Assembly (NCBI GenBank): GCA_016718805.1
Contig: JADKCP010000003.1
Coordinates: forward strand, 558,001-622,000
Direction: 5' to 3'
Source: Bacteroidota bacterium
GTDB taxonomy: Bacteria > Bacteroidota > Bacteroidia > UBA4408
DNA length: 64,000 nt
The position numbers and the translations under genes were made by a program. The notes under the pieces were generated by a model. That model ran no database searches, was not told the origin of the DNA, and saw only the letters and a list, made by a program, of their open reading frames with translations. This document shows, one piece after another, positions 1-9,025 of the stretch (position 1 is the stretch's first letter; each line of letters begins with the position of its first letter).

Positions 1-1
1 G

Positions 2-2218
2 GATTTAGGAATGATGGATAATAATCCGCAATTCAGCAATGCATCTCCGCATGGTGTTTTTGTGAGTGGTTGCGCAGGAGCTACTACCGACAATGATACC
101 GGAATTGCAGGAAGCGGTTTTAAATGTAAATTATTACCTATTAAAATTTCCGACGACAATGGATTTTTAACCATGGCTTATGAAGGAATTGTATATGCTG
201 CTGATCATGGTTGTCAGATTATTAATTGCTCTTGGGGTGGAACCGGTGGTAGCCAATTTGGACAGAGCATTGTTGACTATGCTACGTTTAACATGAACTC
301 GTTGGTGATGGCTGCGGCAGGAAATAACGATTTAGAATTAGTGTTTTATCCATCGGCTTACAACAATGTAATTAATGTTGGAGGATCGGACTCAATTGAT
401 AAAAAGTGGGACGATCCGGCAGTGGCCAATCATGGTTCAAACTATGGAATTTACTTGGATGTGTTTGCTCCGGGGGATGAATTGTACAGTACCTGGGGAG
501 GAAATACCTATTTGCAAGGAGGTACCAGTGGAACTTCTTTTGCATGTCCCATTGCTGCTGGCGTAGCAGGAATTATTAAATCATATTATCCAAGCTATTC
601 GGCCAAGCAAATTGGAGAACAGTTAAAAGTTACCTGCGACAACATGGATGTTTTACCTCAAAATGCGCCGTATGTTGGTAAACTGGGTTATGGGCGAATA
701 AATTTGTATAGAGCGCTTACGGAAACCAATTTGCCTTCAATAGAATTGAGCAGTTATTCCATTACCGACAATAACGACAATGCTTTGGTGCTTGGTGATA
801 CTGCGCGCCTCAGTGCAATTTTTACAAATTATTTAGCTCCGGCTTCAAATGTAACTGCTACAATTAGCAGCAGTTCGCCTTTTATAAGTATACTTAGTAA
901 CACATCAAGTTTAGGTTCAATTCCAACCTTAGGAACTGCCAACAACAATGGATTTCCATTTACATTTAAAGTGCTTCCTAATGCTCCTTTGAATTATAAA
1001 GTGATTCTTAAAGTAAGTATTTTTAATGGGGTATTTACATCAATTCAATATGTTGAAGTGGTTATTAATGTTGATTACATTAATGTAGCAATTAACGATG
1101 TTGCAACTTCGGTTACCAGCACAGGCCGTATCGGTTATAGCTTGATTAATCAGGATCAAGGTTTAGGATTTACTTATTTAAACAGTACTTCGCAATTGTT
1201 TGAAGGTAGTTTAATGATTGGAAATTCGGCTACCCAAGTATCTGATATGGTGCGCAGCACAGCAACCACAAGCGACAATGATTTTGTTTCTTTGGTGCTT
1301 GTGCAAAAAGTATTGCCGGCAGTTACTTCCGACTTTGATTTATGGGGTTATTTTAACGATGATTTAGCAGGAGCAAATAAACTAAACGTTGGAGTACGTC
1401 ACGATACCTATGCTTGGACTTCCACTCCTAACCGAAAATACATCATCCGAAAATTCACCGTTTATAACAATAATGTTATTCCTTTATCAACGCTTTATAC
1501 CGGTTTGTTTGCCGATTGGGACATACAAAATGCCTCTTTTAACAAAGCCGATTACGACAGTGTTAACAAAATGGGTTACAGCTATAGTACCCAAGCCAAT
1601 CCAATTTATTGTGGTATAAAATTACTTTCTCCTTCTCCAATTTTAGTTAATTCACTCGACAATGTTGGAGGTGGTGCAGGAGGTATTGATGTTACGGATG
1701 GCTTTACAACTGCTGAAAAATACCAAGCTTTAAGCAACAACCGCTTGCAAGCCGGGAATACTTCTGTTAATGGAAACGATGTGCTGCAGGTAGTTAGTGC
1801 AGGTCCTTTTTCATTGGCTCCCGACGATAGCGCAACAGTGGTATTTGCGCTTTTGGCTGGTGATAATTTACTCGATTTACAAACTGTAGCTGCTGCCGCT
1901 CAGCAAAAATATGATTCTCTTTATTCGGTTGGAATTGCTAAAAATAATGGTGAAACTAGCTTTATGAAACTCTATCCTAATCCCGCTAAGGAAATATTGA
2001 TTGTTGAAATCGGCACTGTATTATATGAATCTGCCAAACTTGAAATTGTGAATTTGGAAGGTGTAGTGCAAAAAACATACGCTATCACAAAGTCTTCAAA
2101 CTATGGCACTAAGCGAATTGAAGTAGATTTAACTGAGTTGAAAAGTGGGATGTATTTTGTGAACATGAAGACAGCAACAATGAGTCAAACACAAAAACTC
2201 ATTATCAACAAAAATTAG
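2..2218 (+). CDS. Subtilisin-like S8 serine protease with T9SS sorting domain, 5' end cut by window edge
   Basis: Secreted endopeptidase. The reading frame is open to the left edge, so the signal peptide, any propeptide and the catalytic Asp lie outside the window. Counting from the ATG at 11, the catalytic His is H14 in SPHGVFVSG, the oxyanion-hole Asn is N105 in AAAGNN, and the nucleophile is S176 in GTSFACP, all in the order and spacing of the S8 family. Residues of roughly 240-640 are beta-rich and unassigned. The last 80 residues (LYPNPAKE ... GMYFVNM ... KLIINKN) form a T9SS type A C-terminal domain, so the enzyme is exported through the outer membrane and released or anchored. It is followed after 72 bases by the CotH gene in the same direction. 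Confident in protease class; substrate unknown. The ATG at 11 is only an internal Met. Confidence 0.9.
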   Translation, partial: DLGMMDNNPQFSNASPHGVFVSGCAGATTDNDTGIAGSGFKCKLLPIKISDDNGFLTMAYEGIVYAADHGCQIINCSWGGTGGSQFGQSIVDYATFNMNSLVMAAAGNNDLELVFYPSAYNNVINVGGSDSIDKKWDDPAVANHGSNYGIYLDVFAPGDELYSTWGGNTYLQGGTSGTSFACPIAAGVAGIIKSYYPSYSAKQIGEQLKVTCDNMDVLPQNAPYVGKLGYGRINLYRALTETNLPSIELSSYSITDNNDNALVLGDTARLSAIFTNYLAPASNVTATISSSSPFISILSNTSSLGSIPTLGTANNNGFPFTFKVLPNAPLNYKVILKVSIFNGVFTSIQYVEVVINVDYINVAINDVATSVTSTGRIGYSLINQDQGLGFTYLNSTSQLFEGSLMIGNSATQVSDMVRSTATTSDNDFVSLVLVQKVLPAVTSDFDLWGYFNDDLAGANKLNVGVRHDTYAWTSTPNRKYIIRKFTVYNNNVIPLSTLYTGLFADWDIQNASFNKADYDSVNKMGYSYSTQANPIYCGIKLLSPSPILVNSLDNVGGGAGGIDVTDGFTTAEKYQALSNNRLQAGNTSVNGNDVLQVVSAGPFSLAPDDSATVVFALLAGDNLLDLQTVAAAAQQKYDSLYSVGIAKNNGETSFMKLYPNPAKEILIVEIGTVLYESAKLEIVNLEGVVQKTYAITKSSNYGTKRIEVDLTELKSGMYFVNMKTATMSQTQKLIINKN

Positions 2219-2290
2219 CAGCAAAATAAACAACTTTTTAGTGAACCCTGCGTATACACTAAAACTAGGAAAAACAGTATTGAATAAATT

Positions 2291-5200
2291 TTGAACACAC
2301 AAAGATATTTTGCCGGCGTTGGACTTTTCATACTTATAACAGTATTTCAGTTAAAAGCACAAGTTGTAATTAATGAATTTTCAGGAGCAAATGCTACTGT
2401 AATTGCTGATGAAAAGGGAGATTACCCTGATTGGATAGAACTCTACAATCAAGGAAGCACCTCTGTAAATTTACTGAAGTATGCTTTAAGTGATGATCCC
2501 ATCCTTCCAAGCAAATGGCGATTCCCAAACCTTACTATGGCCCCAAAGGCGCATTTGGTAATAATGGCCGATGGTGCAACTATAACCAAATTAGTGAACC
2601 ATTGGGAAACTGCTATTAAATCGAACGATGTATGGAGTTATCATTTACCAACAGCTGCAAGCGATACCAATTGGCGAAACTTGTCGTTTAGCGATATCAG
2701 CTGGAGCAAAGGAAAAGGAGGTTTGGGTTATGGTGATGGAGATGACAGTACCATTATTTCAACTTCACGAACGGTTTATCTTCGTAAGAAAATAACAATT
2801 ACCGATACTGCACAACTAGTAAATGCCTTATTTAATATTGATTACGATGATGGATTTGTGGCCTATTTAAATGGTGTTGAAATAGCTCGTGCGAACATAG
2901 GAGCAGTTGGAGAACGACCAGGTTATGATGAGCTTGCCCTTTCGGAGCACGAAGCTGAAATGTATCAAGGTGGACGTCCTGATTCTTTTTTAATTGAGAA
3001 TTCTATTTTGCGAAAATTGTTGTTGCAGGGTAGTAATGTGCTAGCTGTTGAAGTGCACAATGCCTCTAGTTTTTCAACAGATTTGTCAGCAATTCCTTTT
3101 TTGTCGTTTGGGGTAACACGCAGTAATTATGTTTTTCCTGCTCCTCCAACTTGGTTCAGAAATTCATACCGAGATTATTTGCATTGCAATTTTAAGTTGA
3201 GTAAAACCGGTGAAACGATCTTTTTATCTGACTCCAACACAACAATTATTGATCAAAAATATACCGGTGTGATGCAAACGGATGTATCGTATGGACGTAC
3301 TACTGATGGTGCAACATCCTGGTGTTACTTTTCAGAACCAACACCTGATAGCAGTAACAGTTTAGCTCCATGCTATGCAGGTATTTCAAATTTACCAGTG
3401 TTTTCAATTGATGGAGGATTTTATCCAAGTAATCGATTGTTGAGCTTATCGGCCTCACCTGCAAATGCCATAATTCGATACACAACGGATGGCTCTAATC
3501 CAACTTTAGCTTCTCCAATTTATAGTTCATCCTTATCCATCGACACTACACAAACTGTAAAGGCAAGGGTTTATACACCTGGATTTATACCGAGTTTGAT
3601 AGTTACAAATACTTATTTTATTGATGAAGATTTTCATCTTCCAGTGATATCCTTGAGTACCAGTCCCGAAAATTTATGGAACGATACTACCGGAATTTAT
3701 GTGTTAGGAAATAATGCTAGTCCGAATTATCCTTACAAGGGCGCAAACTATTGGCAAGATTGGGAAAAACCGGTAAGTGTTGAATATTACGACAAGCAAA
3801 AAAACAAGGTAATTCAGTTTGATGCTGGGTTTAAAATAAATGGAAATTATTCCCGCACCAAGCCGCAAAAAAGTTTCGAGGTGATGCTCGATAATGAATA
3901 CGGCATTTCAGAGTTTACGTATCCTTTAATTCCTGAAAAGAATAGCATTTCGAGTTACAATAATTTTATATTACGCAACGCCGGTACCGATTGGAACAAG
4001 GTGCATTACCGCGATGGATTAATGCAGCGAATTATGAAGAATACCTATACAGGTTATTTAGGTTATGAGCCTTGTGATGTGTTTTTGAATGGACGTTTTT
4101 GGGGAGTGTATGAAATTCGTCAAAACGACAATTTTACCTACGTAGAAAAGGATTTTGGATACAAAAAATCGGAAATTGATTTGCTTTTTGAAGGTGGTGG
4201 TCTTGAAACTAAGAATGGCTCTGATACCGGATTTTTTAACATTTATAATTACGCATTAACAGCTAATACAAGTGATTCGAGCTTTTATGAAAGAATGAAT
4301 GCTGCGTTTGATTTGCAAAATTATGCCGATTATTTTATTGCGGAAACCTACTATGTAAACAATGATTGGATTGGCGATTGGTCGAATAACATTAAGTTGT
4401 GGCGTCCCAGAGTTGCCGGAGGTAAATGGAAATACATTTTATACGATTTAGATTTTGGAATGGGATTATACAGTTCCTATACAACCGATAAATTAAGTGA
4501 ATTAATAGCCCCGGTTGACGATAGTTATCAAAGCGATTTATTTAATGCCATGGTGGCCAATCCTACCTTTAAAAATTATTTTATCAACCGTTATGCGGAT
4601 TTAATTAATACCATTTATTATCCGGCAAACGTTCGTAAAATTGCTTACCAAATGCGCGATTCCATTGCCATGGACATGCCACAACAATTTGCCCGTTGGG
4701 GAGGTAGTGATAGCAGTTGGGTTCAAAATATCGCAGGATTAATCAACTTCACAAACAAGAGACCGCAACGTGCATTGAATCACATTGAAGGTAATTTTAA
4801 TTTAAACGGACAAGTTGTATTAACATTGGATGCACAACCAGCAGGTGCCGGAAGAATTCAAATTAGTACCATTGTTCCCGACTCATTACCTTGGAAAGGA
4901 ACTTATTTTAATGGTAATCCGGTGAGTATTACCGCCATTCCAAATCCGGGTTATGCCTTCGATCATTGGGGAACAAACAATTCGATCAGTGCAATTGATT
5001 CTACGCAAAGCATTCGTATAAATTTTACATCATCCGATTCAGTAATTGCATACTTTACAGGATCTTCAATAATTCCACACATTACTTTTAGTGAAATTAA
5101 TTACCAATCGTCCGATTCATTGGATGCAGGAGATTGGGTTGAATTTTATAATCCCGATTCGGTGAACATTGATATGAGTGGTTGGAAATTCAGAGATAAC

Positions 5201-8200
5201 GATGATTTGCACACCTTTACATTTCCACTTGGGACAGTCATTAAAGCAAATTCGCACCTTGTTTTGGCTGAAGATTTAGCAAAGTTTGATGCGATTTATG
5301 AACCTGACCAAGAACATGATCATCATGGACATAGTGATGAACATCATTCACATCGCACTACACCCAGACATGATTCGTTTGAACTCAATTATAACAGCAA
5401 TGTAATTGGTCCACTAAGTTTTGGCTTTTCGAATACCGGTGAATTATTGCGTTTGTTTGATTACCACGATTCACTGCATGTTTCAATGACTTTTTCAAAA
5501 TTGCCACCTTGGCCTATTTTACCTGCGGGGCAAGGTTATACGCTTGAATCGATTAACAACAATCCCGATTTGGAGAATGGCGATAACTGGTTTGCAGGTT
5601 GCATCGGAGGTTCACCGGCAACGTTTTATACGCCGGCTATAGCAAACATTTTGGCCGATTCAATTGTGACTATTTGTGAAGGCGATTCAGCACAATTAAA
5701 TGCTACAGTTGGCAATGCGTTTAAATACCAATGGATAAAAAATGGTCAGGAAATAAACAATGCAAACTCTACCTCAATTACGATTGCTGATTCAGGTGCC
5801 TATCAGGTAAGGATAAACCGAATTGGATGTGAATCAATTTCGTCTACAGTAAAAGTCAAGATACTTCCTAAACCAATTGCGCATATTCAATCACCTTCAA
5901 TTGCAGTGGTGTGCGAAGGAAGTTTATTAAACCTTTCGGCTGATTCGGTTGTTGGTCAGAATTTTTCATGGTACAAGAATGATACTTTGTTCAGCCTAGC
6001 AAATGCAGCTAGTATTAGTGTTGCTGATTCGGGATATTATTTTGTTGTGGTAAGTGATAATTCATGTTTTAAGAAATCGCAACAAATTAAAGTAGAAGAA
6101 CATGTTTTACCACTTGCCGAATTAAGTCAGGATAGTAGCTATAGTTTTTGCAGCGGCAATTTTCAGCTGCTGCATGCTCCATCTGTCAACGGTTACAGCT
6201 ATCAATGGATGTTGAACGATAGTTTACTAGTTGGTGCCAATGATTCAACTTTTGCGGCTTATGCCGAAGGTGAATATTCTTTTATTACTTCCGCAAATGG
6301 CTGTTCTAAAAGTTCTCCAAACATCAACATCGAATTGTATGACTTACCTAAAACCTTTGTAGAGGCAAACGACAGCTTGGCTTTTTGTTATGGTGGAAGT
6401 GGATTATTGCAAGCATTTAATGACTCTTCGTATCTGTACCAATGGTTTAAAAACGACACCTTACTAGTAGGCGCGGATTCATCCAGCTTGCATGTAGATG
6501 TTGCCGGTAGTTATATGCTAAAAGTACAAAATGCAAACTGTACAGTTTACGATACAGTACAAGTTGTTTTTAACTCAAACCCTACCCCGGTTATTGCAGG
6601 CGATTCAAACCTTGTTCTTTGTGCAGGTACATCTTATCAGTTAAAAGTAGCACAAGGTATTAGTTACACGTATCAATGGATGAAAGACAGTACAATACTG
6701 GCAGGCGCAACTAATTACAAATACATAGTTTCGGATTCAGGTAAGTATTCAGTAAAAGTTAATCTTGGCGCATGTGAAGGAAAATCGAATACCATACAAG
6801 TAACTATTCATGCGCTACCACAAAGTGAAATTTTTGCTTCCGATACCACCAGCTTTTGTGAAAATGAATCGGTGTATTTATTTAGTTTATCCAATCCTGA
6901 ATATACTTATCAATGGTATAAAAACGGAAGCGCATTAATGGGGCAAAACGATACAGGCTATACTGCAACTCAAAGCGGAAATTATACACTTGTTACTACT
7001 GATAGTCTCTGTTTGAAATCTAGCAATGCTATATCAGTTGCCGTGAAGCCGCTTCCCAATAATTCAATTGTTGTTTCAGGTTCAACACATTTGTGCAATG
7101 GTGATTCAGTTTTATTAAGTGCTTCCTCAGGAATTAATTACAGCTACCAATGGTATAAAAATGGAGCGGCGCTTGGACTTAACAATGCGCAATTATTGCT
7201 TGCCGATTCAGGGATTTATTCCTTACAAGTTGAGTTAAATAATTGCTTCAATTATAGCGACACCTTTAAAATAACACAAAATAGAGCTTTGCAAGCAATC
7301 GTACTTTCGGCTGATACTATAAGTATTTGTTCAGGTAGTACCTACATTTTTACTGCTCAAGCACCAACTGGTGTTGCCTATTTATGGTATTTAAATTCGC
7401 AAGTTATTCCATTTGCTAGCGATTCAATTTACCAAGCAACAAGCAGCGGAGCATATATGGTTGAAGTAGTAGATGCAACATGCAGTGCTCGTTCATCTCA
7501 AAAATTGTTGCAACATTTTGCTCCCATTTTAGTAAGTATTTCTTCCTTTACAGCTGTTTGTGAAAAAGATTCGGCCTTTGAATTAAGTGGTGGAATGCCT
7601 GCAGGTGGACAATACAGTGGAAATGGCGTTAATGGCTCAACTTTTTATCCTGATTCAGCCGGTGTTGGAAACAACGTAATATATTACTCTGTGACTGATA
7701 CTAATCAATGTGTAGCTACAGCGAATTCTATAATTGAAGTTAAAGACCGTGTAAACACACCCCTAATTTCTCAACAATTCAATCAGTTGCAAAGCTCAGC
7801 TGCAAGCGGAAATCAATGGTATTTAAACGATACTTTAATCCCTGGTGCAACACAAACTACTTATATACCGCTTCAAAATGGAATGTATAGTGTAATTGTA
7901 TCAGATGCACAACTATGTAATTCTGATCCGGGCTATTATTCATTCATAAGTTTAGGAAAGGAAGAGTTTAGCAACTCGAATGATTTTTTACTTTATCCTA
8001 ATCCCGGAAACGGATTGATAACATTGCAACTTCCAAAATTGTATAGCGGAAAATTAACTGTAAGTGTTACAAATGTTTTAGGTGAATTGGTGTTTTTACA
8101 AAACGAACAAGTTACAAGTGTACTAAGCAAATCAATTGATTTACGTAGCTTGAACAAAGGTGTATATTTTATTCAAGTAAACACCGGAATTCAAAATGAA

Positions 8201-8224
8201 CCCCAAAAATTCATTGTAAAATAA
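2291..8224 (+). CDS. Giant secreted CotH-family protein with lamin-tail, chitobiase-C-like and Ig-like repeats, T9SS cargo
   Basis: 1977-residue surface protein. TTG start followed by a signal peptide ending LKAQ. Order seen: lamin-tail domain (about 24-95, VVINEFSG ... DWIELYN); a jelly-roll-like part (about 120-270); chitobiase/hexosaminidase C-terminal-like repeat (about 372-445, RYTTDGSNP); CotH kinase-like domain (about 450-830, with LYDLDFGMG near 717); InlB-type B repeat (about 845-890, PGYAFDHW); second lamin-tail domain (about 932-1005); a His-rich insert (1006-1021); eight Ig-like modules with the YQWxKNG signature (about 1126-1780); a ninth divergent module near 1831; T9SS domain (about 1900-1977). 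CotH proteins in spore coats are protein kinases; whether this exported relative phosphorylates anything is unknown, since ATP is scarce outside the cell. An adhesive or matrix role is an equally good reading. No frame problem in almost 6 kb. Confidence 0.9.
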   Translation: MNTQRYFAGVGLFILITVFQLKAQVVINEFSGANATVIADEKGDYPDWIELYNQGSTSVNLLKYALSDDPILPSKWRFPNLTMAPKAHLVIMADGATITKLVNHWETAIKSNDVWSYHLPTAASDTNWRNLSFSDISWSKGKGGLGYGDGDDSTIISTSRTVYLRKKITITDTAQLVNALFNIDYDDGFVAYLNGVEIARANIGAVGERPGYDELALSEHEAEMYQGGRPDSFLIENSILRKLLLQGSNVLAVEVHNASSFSTDLSAIPFLSFGVTRSNYVFPAPPTWFRNSYRDYLHCNFKLSKTGETIFLSDSNTTIIDQKYTGVMQTDVSYGRTTDGATSWCYFSEPTPDSSNSLAPCYAGISNLPVFSIDGGFYPSNRLLSLSASPANAIIRYTTDGSNPTLASPIYSSSLSIDTTQTVKARVYTPGFIPSLIVTNTYFIDEDFHLPVISLSTSPENLWNDTTGIYVLGNNASPNYPYKGANYWQDWEKPVSVEYYDKQKNKVIQFDAGFKINGNYSRTKPQKSFEVMLDNEYGISEFTYPLIPEKNSISSYNNFILRNAGTDWNKVHYRDGLMQRIMKNTYTGYLGYEPCDVFLNGRFWGVYEIRQNDNFTYVEKDFGYKKSEIDLLFEGGGLETKNGSDTGFFNIYNYALTANTSDSSFYERMNAAFDLQNYADYFIAETYYVNNDWIGDWSNNIKLWRPRVAGGKWKYILYDLDFGMGLYSSYTTDKLSELIAPVDDSYQSDLFNAMVANPTFKNYFINRYADLINTIYYPANVRKIAYQMRDSIAMDMPQQFARWGGSDSSWVQNIAGLINFTNKRPQRALNHIEGNFNLNGQVVLTLDAQPAGAGRIQISTIVPDSLPWKGTYFNGNPVSITAIPNPGYAFDHWGTNNSISAIDSTQSIRINFTSSDSVIAYFTGSSIIPHITFSEINYQSSDSLDAGDWVEFYNPDSVNIDMSGWKFRDNDDLHTFTFPLGTVIKANSHLVLAEDLAKFDAIYEPDQEHDHHGHSDEHHSHRTTPRHDSFELNYNSNVIGPLSFGFSNTGELLRLFDYHDSLHVSMTFSKLPPWPILPAGQGYTLESINNNPDLENGDNWFAGCIGGSPATFYTPAIANILADSIVTICEGDSAQLNATVGNAFKYQWIKNGQEINNANSTSITIADSGAYQVRINRIGCESISSTVKVKILPKPIAHIQSPSIAVVCEGSLLNLSADSVVGQNFSWYKNDTLFSLANAASISVADSGYYFVVVSDNSCFKKSQQIKVEEHVLPLAELSQDSSYSFCSGNFQLLHAPSVNGYSYQWMLNDSLLVGANDSTFAAYAEGEYSFITSANGCSKSSPNINIELYDLPKTFVEANDSLAFCYGGSGLLQAFNDSSYLYQWFKNDTLLVGADSSSLHVDVAGSYMLKVQNANCTVYDTVQVVFNSNPTPVIAGDSNLVLCAGTSYQLKVAQGISYTYQWMKDSTILAGATNYKYIVSDSGKYSVKVNLGACEGKSNTIQVTIHALPQSEIFASDTTSFCENESVYLFSLSNPEYTYQWYKNGSALMGQNDTGYTATQSGNYTLVTTDSLCLKSSNAISVAVKPLPNNSIVVSGSTHLCNGDSVLLSASSGINYSYQWYKNGAALGLNNAQLLLADSGIYSLQVELNNCFNYSDTFKITQNRALQAIVLSADTISICSGSTYIFTAQAPTGVAYLWYLNSQVIPFASDSIYQATSSGAYMVEVVDATCSARSSQKLLQHFAPILVSISSFTAVCEKDSAFELSGGMPAGGQYSGNGVNGSTFYPDSAGVGNNVIYYSVTDTNQCVATANSIIEVKDRVNTPLISQQFNQLQSSAASGNQWYLNDTLIPGATQTTYIPLQNGMYSVIVSDAQLCNSDPGYYSFISLGKEEFSNSNDFLLYPNPGNGLITLQLPKLYSGKLTVSVTNVLGELVFLQNEQVTSVLSKSIDLRSLNKGVYFIQVNTGIQNEPQKFIVK
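5665..7895 (+). repeat. Coding array of about nine Ig-like modules (YQWxKNG)
   Basis: Nine modules of about 80 residues inside the CotH protein share C-E-G/N near the start, Y-x-Y-Q-W-[FMY]-K-[ND] in the middle and D-S-G-x-Y before a terminal Cys. The pair of Cys per module could form an intra-module disulfide after export. The copies have diverged, so this is an old tandem expansion rather than a recent DNA repeat. Confidence 0.8.
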
Positions 8225-8229
8225 CTAGT

Positions 8230-8985
8230 TTATTTAGTTTGAAGGTAGTTTAAGAACAGTTGTAAACCTTGTTTTTTTTGATCATCAAAGTTATACTGTA
8301 TATTTTCATTCAGGTATTGTGCTGCATTCAATCCTGGAATTTTTTGATGGTTCAATTGATTGATCACTTCCTGAATATTGGTTATTCCGTGTTCAATTGC
8401 AGCATTGAAATTGTGAAGTTGCTCGTCACTCAACTTTTTATTGGCTACCCAAGTAGCAAAGACAAAGGGGAATCCTGTGAATTTTTTCCAAGCTTGCGCT
8501 AAATCGTAGGAGTAAGCGAACTTGTTTTTTAATTCAAAAGTACGGTCACCAATAACTACAGCTGCAGTTGTTCCTTTAATTTGAGAAATAAAATCAGCTT
8601 CTGCTGCTTTCCACGTAGGAGCCTGTTTCCAATATTCTCGAAATAAAACTTGCACCAACTGCACTGAAGTACGTGAATGAAAATCGAGCAACACAGTTTT
8701 TATTTCCTCCAAAGGAACCTCGCTCAACAATAAAACAGATCCTACTTCACCATCGGCGCCAATGCAATACTTTGTAAGCAATTGGGGTTCTTGTAATAGT
8801 GGTAATATGGCAACTGGCACCAATCCCACGTCAATACTGCCATCGAGTAATTTTTGTGCACATACCGAAGGAATGTCTTTTTCGATGCTATATGCTTTAG
8901 ACCCGGAATAATTTTCGAGTCCGTAAATAAAGGGAAGCGAATTGATATAACTTACAACAGATACTTTAAGTGTATTTTGTGGCAT
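8230..8985 (-). CDS. mqnA: Chorismate dehydratase MqnA (futalosine menaquinone pathway)
   Basis: Periplasmic-binding-protein-like lyase that removes water from chorismate to give 3-[(1-carboxyvinyl)oxy]benzoate, the first step of the futalosine route to menaquinone. The N-terminus VSYINSLPFIYGL and the following DVGLVPVAILP are the family's conserved blocks; the SVLLLSEVP strand and the HSRTSVQL segment (family HSRTSV/SxTS pattern that binds substrate) are also present. The length of 251 residues is normal and no signal peptide is seen, as expected for a cytosolic enzyme. It lies convergent to the CotH gene with only 5 bases between the stops, and 40 bases downstream its own start the TPR gene begins on the same strand. 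The other mqn genes are not in the window. MqnD is the main alternative, but the N-terminal block fits MqnA better. Confidence 0.88.
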   Translation of the reverse strand: MPQNTLKVSVVSYINSLPFIYGLENYSGSKAYSIEKDIPSVCAQKLLDGSIDVGLVPVAILPLLQEPQLLTKYCIGADGEVGSVLLLSEVPLEEIKTVLLDFHSRTSVQLVQVLFREYWKQAPTWKAAEADFISQIKGTTAAVVIGDRTFELKNKFAYSYDLAQAWKKFTGFPFVFATWVANKKLSDEQLHNFNAAIEHGITNIQEVINQLNHQKIPGLNAAQYLNENIQYNFDDQKKQGLQLFLNYLQTK

Positions 8986-9025
8986 AAAATTTTAAAAGGA
9001 AATGCTTTGGTAAATACGTTGAAAT

